From the NCBI RefSeq assembly GCF_001278845.1, contig NZ_CP012590.1, positions 1,178,001 through 1,242,000 on the forward strand: a DNA stretch of 64,000 nt, given 5' to 3'. Below are positions 27,235-35,676 of this stretch, piece after piece (positions within the stretch are counted from its first letter, which is position 1; the number at the start of each line of letters is the position of its first letter). The DNA is from Actinomyces sp. oral taxon 414 (GTDB taxonomy: Bacteria; Actinomycetota; Actinomycetes; Actinomycetales; Actinomycetaceae). A program made the position numbers and the translations under genes. Below the pieces are notes generated by a model that saw only the letters and a program-made list of their open reading frames with translations, had not been told where the DNA came from and searched no databases.

Positions 27235-27855
27235 ATGACCGAGCTCATTCTCTGGCGTCACGGCCAGACCGATCACAACCTGGTGGGCCGGGTGCAGGGC
27301 CAGGTCGACATCCCCCTCAACGCCACCGGCCTGGCGCAGGCCGCCGCGGCGGCGCGGATCCTGGCGTCGCCGCGCCCCGACCGCATCGTGTCCTCCCCGC
27401 TGAGCCGGGCGCGCACGACGGCGCAGATCCTGGCCGACCTCACCGGGCTGGACATCGAGATCGAGGCCGATCTCATCGAGCGCTCTTTCGGCGTGTGGGA
27501 GGGCCTGGACCGCGCCGCCATGATGGAAGGCTGGCCCGAGCAGTACGCCGTGTGGCACGACGGCGGTCAGCCCGAGGGCGTCGGCGTCGAGCCGCGCGCC
27601 GAGGTGGCCCGCCGGGTCGGGGGGGCCCTGGAGCGGATAGCCTCGCAGGCGGGGGAGGGGCGCGTGGTGGTCGTCGCCCACGGCTCCGCCCTGACCCTGG
27701 GGGCCACGCGCCTGCTGGGCCTGGACCCCACGGCCTGGTTCGGGCTGCGCGGCATGGACAACTGCCACTACGCCGTGCTGCGTGACAGTGCGCGCGCGCC
27801 GGGCTGGCTGGTGAGGACCTGGAACAAGGGGGACGCCGCCCCGGTGGGGGAGTGA
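27235..27855 (+). CDS. Histidine phosphatase family protein (phosphoglycerate-mutase-like)
   Basis: A 206-residue cytoplasmic enzyme. The catalytic phospho-His is in LWRHGQTDHNLVGRVQGQVDIPLNATG (RHG), the second His in VVVVAHGSALTLGATRLLG, and Arg/Glu residues in SSPLSRARTTAQIL and LIERSFGVWEGL. It starts 16 bp after rsfS. The GpmB-type subclass is usual here and the substrate is unknown (a broad phosphomonoesterase is more likely than the glycolytic mutase). Confidence 0.9.
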   Translation: MTELILWRHGQTDHNLVGRVQGQVDIPLNATGLAQAAAAARILASPRPDRIVSSPLSRARTTAQILADLTGLDIEIEADLIERSFGVWEGLDRAAMMEGWPEQYAVWHDGGQPEGVGVEPRAEVARRVGGALERIASQAGEGRVVVVAHGSALTLGATRLLGLDPTAWFGLRGMDNCHYAVLRDSARAPGWLVRTWNKGDAAPVGE

Positions 27856-28059
27856 GCCGCGCCGGTCGCGCGGGTCGGTCCGCGCCGACGCCGTCGCGCG
27901 GGGCCGACCGCCCGGGCGGGCCGTGTGACGCGGGCGCGCGGTGCGCACGGCGCGCGGGCGGCCGCCCGGGTGAGGTACCGCACGCGGGGCGGATTTGCCG
28001 GGCGGCGCGCCAGTCCTTAGAGTTGGCCCCGTCGCCCGCGAGGGTCGGCGCCCGTCCGA

Positions 28060-28135
28060 GGGGCTATGGCGCAGTTGGTAGCGCGCTTCCATGGCATGGA
28101 AGAGGTCGGGGGTTCGAATCCCCCTAGCTCCACCA
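28060..28135 (+). tRNA. tRNA-Ala (anticodon GGC), CCA encoded
   Basis: A 76-nt cloverleaf: acceptor GGGGCTA pairs with TAGCTCC, D arm GGCGCAGTTGGTAGCGC, anticodon arm CTTCC-ATGGCAT-GGAAG with GGC in the loop, T arm GGGGGTTCGAATCCCCC, and an encoded CCA. It follows the phosphatase gene, a common actinobacterial position. Confidence 0.95.
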
Positions 28136-28169
28136 GCCGCCCGGTGCGAGCCGATGGCGGTCTCCCTTC

Positions 28170-28242
28170 GGGGCTATGGCGCAGTTGGTAGCGCGCTTCC
28201 ATGGCATGGAAGAGGTCGGGGGTTCGAATCCCCCTAGCTCCA
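28170..28242 (+). tRNA. tRNA-Ala (anticodon GGC), second copy, no CCA
   Basis: Identical to the copy at 28060 from acceptor to discriminator base, but followed by CG instead of CCA. The two genes are 34 bp apart. Accessory DNA (a miniature element, IS-A end, CRISPR island) begins right after it, so it may mark an integration edge. Confidence 0.95.
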
Positions 28243-28373
28243 CGTAATTCGGGCGACTCGGGGTCCGCCCAGTCCCGGTCCTGATTGAGATCGCCCGTGC
28301 GGCCGATCGGGGCGCCCGTCGTGGTCGCCAGCCGGCCCGCGGCGCCCCTCCCGGGGACCGCGACGGCGCAGGT

Positions 28374-28494
28374 TGTCCAAATCTGTTGCAAAGGCCCGGA
28401 TCGAGCCGGAACGCGCGAAGAAGAACGTTGATATTCCGCGCTTCTTCTCGCCGCCGATCCCGCCGTGGAGCGCCTTTGCAACAGATTCGGACAC
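28374..28494. repeat. 121-bp miniature inverted-repeat element, TGTCC ends
   Basis: The left end TGTCCAAATCTGTTGCAAAG and the right end CTTTGCAACAGATTCGGACA are inverted copies over about 22 bp with one or two mismatches, enclosing about 77 bp without a gene. It is unrelated to the IS-A ends and fits a MITE mobilised by another transposase. Confidence 0.65.
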
Positions 28495-28554
28495 GACCCC
28501 GCTCCGGCCCGTCCCAGGAGCCCCACGCGCCCCGCCCCGTACTCGCACGTCCTC

Positions 28555-28604
28555 GCATTATGCCGATCTCGGCCCAGAACCGCCATTTTCGGTGAGAAAG
28601 GCTC
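28555..28604. mobile_element. IS-A right-end relic
   Basis: GCATTATGCCGATCTCGG and the end TCGGTGAGAAAGGCTC match the last 50 bp of IS-A (compare 2955-3007 and 47115-47163). No partner end nearby. It lies 20 bp beyond the stop of the gene at 28624. Confidence 0.7.
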
Positions 28605-28623
28605 ACTGTTCGGCGTCTGTCAT

Positions 28624-29655
28624 CTATGACGGCGGGGTCCATCCCGGTCCTTGGGGTCTGGGTCGCTGGTCGTGGCGTTCGGGGTGGCGGAAGCCGATGG
28701 CGCGCATGCGCACCAGGCTCGCGTCCAGGCGGTCGGGGTCATCGGGGGCGGGTGTGATCTTGAGGGAGATCTCGACGTCGCTGGGCCGTTCCGCCTCGGT
28801 CCACAGCAGGCAGTCGATCCAGTTCCCGCCGCCGTGGATGGGTGCGGCGTACATGTCCGTCTCGAAGCCGTCGGGCAGGGGCGTGTAGGGAGGCTGGCCG
28901 TAGGTGGTCATGAAGTCGTCGATCTCCTCCCAGTCCAGGCGGTTGCCGCTGGTGAGCTCTTCGGCCCGGTCCCAGTCCCGCGCCGAGACGGCGTCTCCCA
29001 CCTGCCGCACCCGGTCCACCACCGCCTCCGGCAGGGTGCGCGTGTAGGCGATCACCGACTTGGAGGCCCGATTGGTTCGGGACGCATAGAATGATGGCGG
29101 AGGGCCGGGAACAGGCCCATCGGTGAACATGGTGCAGCTGACGCGCACCTCGCCGCCGGGCCACACCCCCAGCCTGCGCACCCGGATGCGCTCGCCCACC
29201 GCGGGCCAGTTCTCCTCGGCGCACTCGGTCGGATCGTCGGAGACGAGGGCCGCCGGCAGGGTGCACACGCGCCCGGACTCCACCAGGCGCACCCGCAGAC
29301 CCCCGTCGCGGTGGGCGACCACCACCGCCCGCTCGATCGGCCCCAGACCCGGCGGCACCGACGGGTCCCGCGTCGGAAGCCCGCCCAGCACGCCATCCAG
29401 CGCGCTCTCCCGGTGCGACATCTGCAGCTGCCCCGACGGACGCCGGCCCACGGCCCGCACCTGGATCCGCTCGCCCACATCCGGCCAGTACTCGGGATTG
29501 CGGCACAGCGGGTGGTTGTGGACGGAGGTGATGTCCACGAAGGCCTCCTCGCCCGACTCCTCCAGGCGCACGAACAACCCCGAAGGCACGAGATGACTCG
29601 TCACCACCGCCCACTCCACCGGACCTAATTCCGCCGAATTCCGACTACTGTTCAT
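28624..29655 (-). CDS. Two S1-like (OB-fold) domains fused to a DUF7668-like domain
   Basis: A 343-residue protein. Residues about 10-80 (GLFVRLEESGEEAFVDITSVHNHPLC...WPDVGERIQVRAVGRRPSGQLQMSHR) and about 105-175 (LRVRLVESGRVCTLPAALVSDDP...NWPAVGERIRVRRLGVWPGGEVRVSC) look like two related OB/S1-type repeats. Residues about 205-310 (LPEAVVDRVRQVGDAVSARDWDRAEELTSG...GNWIDCLLWTEAERPSDVEISLKI) match the DUF7668-like protein at 5534. No signal peptide or membrane helix. Probably an immunity or nucleic-acid-related protein of the accessory pool; the domain calls rest on pattern only. Confidence 0.65.
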   Translation of the reverse strand: MNSSRNSAELGPVEWAVVTSHLVPSGLFVRLEESGEEAFVDITSVHNHPLCRNPEYWPDVGERIQVRAVGRRPSGQLQMSHRESALDGVLGGLPTRDPSVPPGLGPIERAVVVAHRDGGLRVRLVESGRVCTLPAALVSDDPTECAEENWPAVGERIRVRRLGVWPGGEVRVSCTMFTDGPVPGPPPSFYASRTNRASKSVIAYTRTLPEAVVDRVRQVGDAVSARDWDRAEELTSGNRLDWEEIDDFMTTYGQPPYTPLPDGFETDMYAAPIHGGGNWIDCLLWTEAERPSDVEISLKITPAPDDPDRLDASLVRMRAIGFRHPERHDQRPRPQGPGWTPPS

Positions 29656-29733
29656 CGTGATACCCTAGTTCCGAAAGTGTCCATCCTTACTCCGATTCTG
29701 TCCGCGTGTCGGGGGACTCGCATCCGTCTCAAT

Positions 29734-29792
29734 GAGCCTTCTCACCAGGAGTCGCGGATCGACGGTTCTGTTCCTCCTGATGGGAAGGGCTC
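29734..29792. repeat. 59-bp miniature IS-A derivative
   Basis: GAGCCTTCTCACCAGGA at the left and TCCTGATGGGAAGGGCTC at the right are worn IS-A ends 59 bp apart, the same length as the unit at 4391. The homologous stretch near 46220-46260 lacks this unit, which supports an insertion. Confidence 0.6.
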
Positions 29793-29799
29793 GCCGCGT

Positions 29800-30300
29800 C
29801 GTATTCCGATGCGTGCGCACGCACCATGATATTATAAGCACAGGTGCGGGGATTTCGCGGGAATCGAGCTCTTGGTCGCCATGAGAAGGGTGGCTTTCGA
29901 CGCGCGGAATATTCGACGGCGGTCTCGTCCGGGATTGCCGTTCCGGTCGGGTGCGGGGCACTCGCGTCGGGGTCGGCCGGGGTGCGAGGCGGCCCCGGCG
30001 GGGTCCGTCGGGGCCGCCGAGGCTGGTGCTGGAGGTGCTGCTGTGGCTGGTGGGGCGGTATAGCGAACAGGGTGTCACGTTACACGTTTGCTGCAAGGCC
30101 CTCCAACGCCGACCTTTCGGCATGACCTGGTTGAAAGTTGGCGCGCGGAGGGCTTGGAGGGCCGTCGGTGGCGCTTGGCGTGATTCCGCCACTATGTGCT
30201 ACTCTGGGCCCGGTGCTGGCCGGTCCGGAGGGGTGCTCCCGGGGCCGGTGGCGCTCCGGGCCCTCGAAGTGGCGTCATACCGCCGCTCCCGAGGGCAGGG
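29800..30300 (+). promoter_or_regulatory. Leader region of CRISPR array 1
   Basis: From about 30045 to the first repeat the sequence is nearly identical to 46550-46806 before array 2, for example TGACCTGGTTGAAAGTTGGC and GTGGCGCTCCGGGCCCTCGA. Weaker similarity reaches back to about 29790. A leader on this side fits the worn last repeat at the other end. Apparent minus-strand open frames here I regard as non-coding. Confidence 0.7.
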
Positions 30301-30999
30301 GTCAGGGAGCACCACGCACCTGTAGGTGCATTGAGACGGAAGACATCCTTACGGAGTCCGGTGACCTCGTGCCTGGTCAGGGAGCACCACGCACCTGTAG
30401 GTGCATTGAGACAAGATACCCAAGTAGTACCGCTTGGACTCAATGAGCGTCAGGGAGCACCACGCACCTGTAGGTGCATTGAGACTCATCGCTGCAAAAC
30501 GCGTCGACCTCCTCCGGGGAGAGTCAGGGAGCACCACGCACCTGTAGGTGCATTGAGACGTCGGCCCGAACTGCCGCTTCGGCAGCGAGACAGGCGGTCA
30601 GGGAGCACCACGCACCTGTAGGTGCATTGAGACGTCGGCCCGAACTGCCGCTTCGGCAGCGAGACAGGCGGTCAGGGAGCACCACGCACCTGTAGGTGCA
30701 TTGAGACACCCAGGCCTGGAAGGCTTGGGCCTCCTCCCGGGAGGCGTCAGGGAGCACCACGCACCTGTAGGTGCATTGAGACGGAGCGGCGTCGGGCGAC
30801 GGCGATGAGACCGGCGATGAGTCAGGGAGCACCACGCACCTGTAGGTGCATTGAGACTGTGGAGCGTACCAGCAATACTGGCACCCGCTCCTCGTCAGGG
30901 AGCACCACGCACCTGTAGGTGCATTGAGACATTGAGAATGAGGGGTGTTGGGCTCAAGCGGCGTCAGGGAGCGCCACGCAGTTGTAGGTGCATCGAGCC
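30301..30999 (+). CRISPR. CRISPR array 1: ten 37-nt repeats, nine spacers
   Basis: The repeat starts GTCAGGGAGCACCACGC, has the dyad GCACCTGTAGGTGC and ends CATTGAGAC. Copies begin at 30301, 30376, 30449, 30523, 30597, 30671, 30746, 30821, 30894 and 30963. The first nine are identical; the tenth carries several changes and marks the leader-distal end. Spacers are 36-38 nt except the last (32). Spacers 4 and 5 (30560-30596 and 30634-30670) are identical. The dyad would fold the crRNA hairpin and the 3' ATTGAGAC resembles a common repeat handle. No cas gene lies in the window, so the subtype is not assigned. Confidence 0.97.
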
Positions 31000-31250
31000 T
31001 TTATTGCCGGAGGGACTCTGGGGCGGGCTGGGGGTCGCGGTATCTTCGAGCTGGTCGTCATCGGGTCGCGCGGGGCGGGCTCTGAGGGATCGATAGAGAT
31101 CGGCGATGGGCAGGGGTCAGCTCCGGGGTCGCCCGTACGGTGTTGTGGGCGCGTCCGCGGTGCCGGGGCGGGTGCCATCGGGATCGGGTGTGCGGTGCGG
31201 GGCCGGTCGGGGCGGTACTGCACATTCGACCGGGACCCGCCGCCGAAGGA

Positions 31251-31430
31251 TCCGCGGAATCATGCGGAAAAGCCTTGACGATCAACTCCGGTGAAATCCT
31301 CCCATGTGCAGAGCGGGCCCCTCTGCACATGGGAGAGCGTCAACAAGAAGATGACGATCTACGGGAACCGCGGAATCGTGTGGAAAACCCGGAATCGGAT
31401 CGCGGAGTCTTCTCTCTCCCATGTGCAATA
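31251..31430. repeat. Two copies of a ~60-bp repeat found beside both CRISPR arrays
   Basis: CCGCGGAATCATGCGGAAAA at 31253 and CCGCGGAATCGTGTGGAAAA at 31368 each lead, about 45 bp later, to TCCCATGTGCA. A third copy at 47227 (GCGGAAAACCCGGAAT to CTCTCCCATGTGCAAT) is joined to the truncated last repeat of array 2. Nature unknown. Confidence 0.55.
31299..31335. repeat. Perfect 15-bp inverted repeat (hairpin)
   Basis: CTCCCATGTGCAGAG and CTCTGCACATGGGAG pair perfectly around a 7-base loop. There is no T-run, and no gene ends close by, so it is not an obvious terminator. Confidence 0.7.
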
Positions 31431-31882
31431 ACCTCCGCAACCGTCCTGGGGAAGACCCGGCCCGTTTGAGGGGGCTCTCATTGGGAACTCGCCACTGCCC
31501 GAACCCCGCAGGGCGCCGCCCCCACCGTTCCGTCCGCCGGGCGTCGGCGGACACCCCGGATGAGGATCAGCCTTCTTGCCGGCGGCGGCCGCGCCGCCCT
31601 GCCGGCCATCACCACCTGACCGAAAGAACACCACACCAAGAGACTTGACCGTATCGCCCGGACGGGCCTTGAATTCGCTCGCCCCGCGGCGCGGATGCGC
31701 ACCGAGCGCCGGTCGGCGGCGTCGGGCCCGCGCTCGATCCAGCCGCCCCGCTCCATCCGCCCCGCTCCAGCCGCCCGAGGACGCCCGTCATGGTGGCAGG
31801 ATGGGTGCGGGTGCGCCGGGCCGCGGAAGGCCGCGCCGGGCCGCGCGGCCGGAGACCATAAGAGACGAGCGACGAGAGAGGC

Positions 31883-32836
31883 ATGATCATGGTGCGAACG
31901 ATCGAGTACCGGAGCTTCGGCGGCCCGGAGGTCCTGGAGATGGTCGAGGTCCCCGAGTCCGCGCCGGGCCCCGGGCAGGTCCGGATCGCGGTGCGGGCGG
32001 CGGGCCTCAACCCCGTGGACTGGAAGATCTTCTCCGGCATGATGGGCGGCGACGCCCCGGCGACCCCGCAGGGGGTCGGGCGCGACTACGCGGGCGTCGT
32101 CGACGCCGTCGGCGAGGGCGTGGACTCCCTGGCCGCGGGCGACGCGGTCCTGGGCACCGTCCGCTCCGTCCCCGGGCGGGGGACCGGCCCCGGGACCCTG
32201 ACCGAGCGGCTCGTCATCGCGGCGGACGAGGTCGTGCCCAATCCCGAGGCCCTCGACTTCGTCCGGGCCGCCTCGCTCGGGGTCGCCGCCGAGACGGCCT
32301 GCGGGGCGCTGCGCGCGCTCGACGTCGCGCCCGGCGACGTCCTCGTCGTCAGCGCGGCCTCGGGCGGCGTCGGCTCGATGGCGGTGCAGCTGGCCGCCCG
32401 CGCCGGCGCCGCCGTCATCGGCATCGCCGGCGAGCGCAACCTCGACTACATCCGCTCCCTGGGCGCCACCGCCGTCGCCTACGGCGAGGGCCTGGAGGAG
32501 CGCGTCCGCGCGGCGGCGCCGTCGCCGGTCACCAAGCTGCTGGACTGCCACGGCCCGCAGTACGTCGACCTGGCCCTGGAACTCGGCCTGGACCCCGCCG
32601 CCATTGCGACCATCGTGCCCGCGCCGCCGTCCATCGCCAAAGGCGCCCGGGTCACCGGCGGGCGCGACGCCCTCCCGCGCGAGGACCTGCGCCGGACGGC
32701 CGGTCTCGTGGCCGACGGCGCCGTGCGCGCGACCGTCGCCCGCGTCCGCCCCTTCGACCTCGACGCCGTGCGCGAGGCCTACACCGAGCTGCGGGGCGGG
32801 CACGTGCGCGGCAAGCTCGTCATCGAGATGGCCTGA
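31883..32836 (+). CDS. Zinc-independent MDR-family oxidoreductase (quinone-reductase-like)
   Basis: A 317-residue NADP-dependent medium-chain dehydrogenase/reductase. GroES-like half: EYRSFGGPEVLEMVEVPESAPGPGQVRIAVRAAGLNPVDWKIFSG, then GVGRDYAGVVDAVGEGVDSLAAGDAVLG. Rossmann half: VLVVSAASGGVGSMAVQLAARAGAAVIG (the AxGGVG loop). The catalytic-zinc Cys and His are absent, as in quinone or enone reductases. It ends VRGKLVIEM, typical of the family. ATG 31883 follows GAGAGAGGC; ATG 31889 is an alternative. Substrate unknown. Confidence 0.88.
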   Translation: MIMVRTIEYRSFGGPEVLEMVEVPESAPGPGQVRIAVRAAGLNPVDWKIFSGMMGGDAPATPQGVGRDYAGVVDAVGEGVDSLAAGDAVLGTVRSVPGRGTGPGTLTERLVIAADEVVPNPEALDFVRAASLGVAAETACGALRALDVAPGDVLVVSAASGGVGSMAVQLAARAGAAVIGIAGERNLDYIRSLGATAVAYGEGLEERVRAAAPSPVTKLLDCHGPQYVDLALELGLDPAAIATIVPAPPSIAKGARVTGGRDALPREDLRRTAGLVADGAVRATVARVRPFDLDAVREAYTELRGGHVRGKLVIEMA

Positions 32837-32896
32837 GCCGCGTCGGCGGGAGGAGCGGCCGCCCGCCGCGCTGCGGAGTTGTGATGTCATGGGCGC

Positions 32897-34270
32897 ATGA
32901 ATGATGCCGACCAGCCTCCCCCCGCCCCCGACTCCGATTCCGAGCGCCGACTCGCCGAGGTGATCGCCGGCCACTTCGTCGGGGCGCGCGTGACGGAGGC
33001 CGACGGCGCCCGGATCGTGGAGCTGGGGGAGGGGCTGCCCGTCATCGAGTGCCGCATCGACACCCAGCAGGACCACCCGCCCTACGGCGTGTTCGTCTTC
33101 CTGTCCATCAGGGGCGGCGCGCTCGGCGAGGCCGGGGCCCTGGTGACCGCCAGCGGGTACGGGCCCAGCCCCGAGCACGCGCTCACGCTGGCCGGCTGCA
33201 ACTGGGCCTGCGCCTTCGGCCCCGTCCTGCTCACCGGCATCGGCCGCCCCGAGCTCATCAACACCGAGGACCCCGACGTCGAACTGTTCGAGACGACCCT
33301 CGACGGACGGCGCCACCTGTTCGCCGTCGGCCACCTCGACCGGTGGAGCGACTCGGCCCAGGCGGCGGGGGCCGAGCGCCAGCGCCTGGGCGGCACCTCG
33401 GCGCTGACGCGGGCCGTGCTGACCAGCGGGACCATTCCGTCCACGCGCTCGGACCGGGTCATCGCCCTGGGCTGCTTCCTGGCCTGCGGGCGGGCGACGT
33501 CGACCGAGGTCAAGCTCGGCACGGCCGACTGGCCGGCCGCCGCCGAGGTACTCAAGCGCCTGGCCCCGCCGCCCGACGAGTCCGCCGGCCTGCACATGCT
33601 GCGCGAGTGGGCCGTCCTGGCCCCGCTGGAGCCGGCGCCCGAGCTCACCCGCGAGGGCCTCCAGCGCACCCTCGACCTCCTGCGGGCCTGCGGGGCCGAC
33701 CCCGACAGCGAGGCCGGGTGGTGCGGCGCCCGCCACCACGGCATGCGCCTGGCCGAGCCTGGGCCCGCGAACGCCGCCCTGCCGGCGGACATGAACCGGT
33801 TCCTCACCCGGATCGCCGCCCGCGGGGCGGGCCCCGGCTACGGCCTGGACCCCCGCCCGATCGACGGGCGCTGGTGGCACCTGGCCGACGCCGGCTGCGG
33901 CGCCGAGTGGGCCCTCGACCTGGCCGACGGCGCCGTGTGGCTGGACTCGCGCGCCTGCGACGACGGCTTCGCCCGGGTGGCCCCCGATTTCACGGCCTGG
34001 TACGAGGCCTGGCTGGACAACGCCATCCACGGGGGCGGCCCCTTCGCCCGCTGGGACCACCGGGCCGACGCGGCCTACCAGGGACTCGCCCGGGCCGTCC
34101 ACGAGAACGGGGCCGACGCGCTGCCCCGCACGATGACGCGGGTGAGGATCCATTCGTCGGAGGGCGAGCCCCTCGGCCCCTGTCACGCCTGCGAGAGGAC
34201 CTACGCCCGCTTCGGGGTGGCGCCCGAGGCGTTCACCACCGCCCCCTCGCCGGGGACCGCCCCGTCGTGA
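32897..34270 (+). CDS. DUF6348-like protein with a SUKH-like C-terminal part
   Basis: A 457-residue cytoplasmic protein. Residues about 10-150 (EVIAGHFVGARVTEADGARIVELGEGLPVIECRIDTQQDHPPYGVFVFLSI... CAFGPVLLTG) resemble the DUF6348 pattern. Residues about 285-385 (LPADMNRFLTRIAARGAGPGYGLDP...WHLADAGCGAEWALDLADGAVWLDSRACDDGFARVAPDFTAWYEAWLD) look like the second half of an SMI1/KNR4 domain. A CHAC pair (about 434-437) near the end could bind metal. It may be an unpaired immunity-type protein. Both domain calls are by eye. Confidence 0.6.
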   Translation: MNDADQPPPAPDSDSERRLAEVIAGHFVGARVTEADGARIVELGEGLPVIECRIDTQQDHPPYGVFVFLSIRGGALGEAGALVTASGYGPSPEHALTLAGCNWACAFGPVLLTGIGRPELINTEDPDVELFETTLDGRRHLFAVGHLDRWSDSAQAAGAERQRLGGTSALTRAVLTSGTIPSTRSDRVIALGCFLACGRATSTEVKLGTADWPAAAEVLKRLAPPPDESAGLHMLREWAVLAPLEPAPELTREGLQRTLDLLRACGADPDSEAGWCGARHHGMRLAEPGPANAALPADMNRFLTRIAARGAGPGYGLDPRPIDGRWWHLADAGCGAEWALDLADGAVWLDSRACDDGFARVAPDFTAWYEAWLDNAIHGGGPFARWDHRADAAYQGLARAVHENGADALPRTMTRVRIHSSEGEPLGPCHACERTYARFGVAPEAFTTAPSPGTAPS

Positions 34271-34342
34271 CGCGGGGAGCCGGGGCGCGGCGGGCCGGGG
34301 AGCAGGACGCCGCCGCCGGCGCCCCGGCCCGCCCCGACCGCC

Positions 34343-35590
34343 TCAGAGCTTCTCCTGGCTCCACAGGACCTCGCCGGCGGCGTCGCGGATCACCACCCGC
34401 CGCTCGGCCTCCAGGTCGATCTCGACGTCGAGGTGGGCGGCGCCATCGGCCGCGGAGGCCCGGTAGGTGTACCGGGCGTTCTCCAGGTGCAGCGACTCGG
34501 TGCGGGCGGTGACCAGCCACGGGTGGCGGCGGCGCAGGCCGATGAGCTGCTGGTGGGCGCGCAGGACGGGCGCCCCCCAGGGCGCGAGCCCGGAGGGGTC
34601 CTCCGGGTAGGCGGGGCGGACGGCGTCGTCCCCGCCGAAGCGCTCCTCCTTGACGCCGGTGAAGCCCTGCTCGTCCCCGTAGTAGATCGAGGGGATGCCC
34701 CCCACCGTCATGAGGATGGCCAGGGCGGTCACAGCGCCCTCGGCGCCGATCCGCGAGGCGATGCGGGTGACGTCGTGGTTGCCGATGAAGGTCTGGGGGG
34801 TGAAGGAGTCCAGGAACGTGTTGTGGCGGGTCAGGTTCCAGTCGAGCTCGAAGAAGTTGGGGTCGGTCAGGGAGGACCAGATCGCCTTCCACAGCTCGTA
34901 CTGGGTGAGCGTGTCCATGGTGGAGTCCGCCACGATCTCGGCGTAGTCGCCGTGGATGACCTCGCCGAGGAACCACGCCTGCGGGTAGTCGCGGCGCACG
35001 GCCGGCAGGACCCGGGCCCAGAATTCGGCGGGCACCGAGTAGGCCGCGTCCAGGCGCCAGCCGTCAATGCCGCGGGCGAGCCAGTGCCGCATGACGTCGG
35101 CGGTGTAGTCGACGGCGGCCCCGCCGGCGTGGTTCAGGCGCACCAGGTCGCCGTGCCCCTCGAACACGCGCGGGCGCGGGCCGCCCGGGGCCCGCCAGTC
35201 GATGTCGAACAGGTCGGCCGTCTCGCCGTCGGGCCCCTCGGCCAGGGCCCGGCGCAGGAGGGGGTGGTCGGCGCCTACGTGGCTGAAGACGCCGTCGAGC
35301 ACGAGCCGCAGCCCGCGCCGCCGGCAGGCGGCCACGAGGTCGTCGAAGTCGGCGTCCCCGCCCAGGCGCGGGTCGATGCTCAGCTGGTCGAGGGAGTCGT
35401 AGCCGTGGCTGGCCGAGGAGAAGATCGGGCCCAGCAGGAGGCCGGAGGCGCCCAGCTCGACGGCGTAGTCCAGCCAGTTCAGCAGCCGGCGCAGCCTAGG
35501 CGCGGGGGAGCGGTCGCCGTCGCGGATGGGGGCTCCGGCGAAGCCCAGCGGATAGACGTGCCACCAGATGGCGTGCTCGACCCAGTTCAT
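34343..35590 (-). CDS. GH13 alpha-amylase-family glycosidase
   Basis: A 415-residue cytoplasmic enzyme without a signal peptide, acting on alpha-1,4 or related glucans. (beta/alpha)8 motifs: LVLDGVFSHVG (region I, H104), GIDGWRLDAAY (region II, nucleophile D181), WFLGEVIHG (region III, acid/base E210), FIGNHDVTR (region IV, D273). ATG 35590 follows AGGAGGTCTC. A divergent TetR gene shares the 86-bp gap, which contains three dyad sites, so it is probably repressed by that protein. Exact specificity cannot be read from the sequence. Confidence 0.9.
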   Translation of the reverse strand: MNWVEHAIWWHVYPLGFAGAPIRDGDRSPAPRLRRLLNWLDYAVELGASGLLLGPIFSSASHGYDSLDQLSIDPRLGGDADFDDLVAACRRRGLRLVLDGVFSHVGADHPLLRRALAEGPDGETADLFDIDWRAPGGPRPRVFEGHGDLVRLNHAGGAAVDYTADVMRHWLARGIDGWRLDAAYSVPAEFWARVLPAVRRDYPQAWFLGEVIHGDYAEIVADSTMDTLTQYELWKAIWSSLTDPNFFELDWNLTRHNTFLDSFTPQTFIGNHDVTRIASRIGAEGAVTALAILMTVGGIPSIYYGDEQGFTGVKEERFGGDDAVRPAYPEDPSGLAPWGAPVLRAHQQLIGLRRRHPWLVTARTESLHLENARYTYRASAADGAAHLDVEIDLEAERRVVIRDAAGEVLWSQEKL

Positions 35591-35602
35591 GAGACCTCCT
35601 GT

Positions 35603-35661
35603 TGAACGGCGTTCACTTGTTGAATGGTGTTCAGTAAGCACTAGTGAGCGTAGTTCACTAG
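35603..35661. promoter_or_regulatory. Three dyad operators between the GH13 and tetR genes
   Basis: TGAACGGCGTTCA (35603-35615) and TGAATGGTGTTCA (35621-35633) are nearly identical dyads with 18-bp spacing. CTAGTGAGCGTAGTTCACTAG (35641-35661) is a third, with 7-bp arms and an inner TGA..TTCA. They fill the shared promoter region, as expected for autoregulation and repression by the TetR protein. Confidence 0.72.
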
Positions 35662-35676
35662 CGGTAGTATGTCCAT

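Larger units (their letters stand above)
31000..31882. other. Non-coding stretch with dispersed repeats
   Basis: About 880 bp between CRISPR array 1 and the oxidoreductase gene. I see no convincing gene: the open frames are long only because of base composition. It contains two copies of a ~60-bp repeat and a strong hairpin, listed separately. The stretch just before 31883 should hold the oxidoreductase promoter. Confidence 0.5.

Noticed and set aside
29665..30192. Minus-strand open frame before CRISPR array 1, similar to one before array 2 (46120-46698)
   Set aside because: Similarity is at DNA level and follows the leaders; the proteins share only the leader-encoded part. No ribosome site or domain. 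Treated as leader DNA.
31478..34186. A 902-codon open frame on the minus strand
   Set aside because: It lies across two well-supported plus-strand genes and has a Gly/Arg/His/Pro-rich composition without any domain. Long antisense frames are expected at this base composition.
35603..35633. The two TGAAC dyads considered as a short tandem or CRISPR-like repeat
   Set aside because: Only two 13-bp copies in a divergent promoter next to a TetR gene; operators explain them better.
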